DNA from: Desulfobacterales bacterium
Lineage (GTDB): Bacteria; Desulfobacterota; Desulfobacteria; Desulfobacterales; 4be13
NCBI GenBank assembly: GCA_029940115.1
Contig: JAOZRQ010000487.1
Coordinates: forward strand, 1 to 5,333
DNA: 5,333 nt
Direction: 5' to 3'
Each line of letters starts with the position of its first letter. The first letter of the stretch is position 1. The notes under the pieces were generated by a model. The model saw nothing but the letters and a program-made list of their open reading frames with translations, was not told the DNA's origin and did not search any database. This document shows, one piece after another, positions 5,225 to 5,333 of the stretch. The position numbers were made by a program, and so were the translations under genes.

Positions 5225-5333
5225 TGCTCGATGCTCGATGCTCGATGCTCGATGCTCGATGCTCGATGCTCGATGCTCGATGCTCGATGCTCGATGCTCG
5301 ATGCTCGATGCTCGATGCTCGATGCTCGATGCT
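5216..5333. repeat. Perfect 7-bp tandem repeat (GATGCTC)n, at least 16 units, running off the window
   Basis: From 5216 to the window end the sequence is 16 full heptamers plus six bases. The first unit reads GATGCTT and all others GATGCTC. The array begins inside the RAMP gene: its last two codons and the TGA stop (5222-5224) are made from units 1 and 2. The stop exists only because base 5222 is T; with C, as in every other unit, that frame (GAT GCT CGA TGC TCG ATG CTC) and all others stay open through the array. Seven-base arrays of this kind are simple-sequence tracts prone to slippage and to assembly breaks. Confidence 0.97.

Noticed and set aside
5216..5333. Tandem heptamers as a CRISPR or as origin iterons
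   Set aside because: The units are seven bases with no spacers, and there is no initiator gene or AT-rich unwinding region. It is a simple tandem tract.

Overview
The window looks bacterial. The coding sequence is moderately GC-rich and the intergenic DNA is poorer in GC and crowded with repeats. It suggests a mobile-element-rich proteobacterial or Desulfobacterota-like genome. That placement is weak: it rests on the style of the MarR protein, the CCGGGTTT-type hairpin repeats and the seven-base tandem array, not on a marker gene.

Layout. Positions 1-144 hold no supportable gene. A complete MarR-family repressor gene lies at 145-687 on the minus strand. From 688 to 2002 is about 1.3 kb without a convincing gene. 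In order it holds: a 113-bp miniature transposable element (726-838) with perfect 18-bp terminal inverted repeats and a 9-bp target duplication; an AT-rich hairpin (901-941); the first copy of a sequence repeated later; a second, unrelated miniature element (985-1175) with IS66-like ends and an 8-bp target duplication, inserted into that first copy; a lone end of the first element family followed by a cluster of CCGGGTTT hairpin repeats (1351-1708); and the second copy of the duplicated sequence (1931-1970), just upstream of the next gene.

The main gene, 2003-5224 on the plus strand, encodes a 1073-residue protein of the RAMP/Cas7 superfamily. At least three Cas7-like units are fused in one chain, with a roughly 290-residue, largely helical insert. 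By motif order it resembles the C-terminal three quarters of the type III-E single-protein effector (gRAMP/Cas7-11). It lacks the first Cas7 unit, the zinc-binding cysteines and possibly the C-terminal tail. No cas10, cas1/cas2, cas6, TPR-CHAT protease gene or CRISPR array is visible. The window ends inside a 7-bp tandem array (5216-5333) that supplies the stop codon of this gene.

How the parts work together. The marR and RAMP genes diverge across the repeat region, and nothing shows a functional link between them. The RAMP protein is most plausibly a crRNA-guided RNA-binding or RNA-cleaving effector, or a remnant or orphan of one. Its partners, if any, would lie beyond the tandem array.
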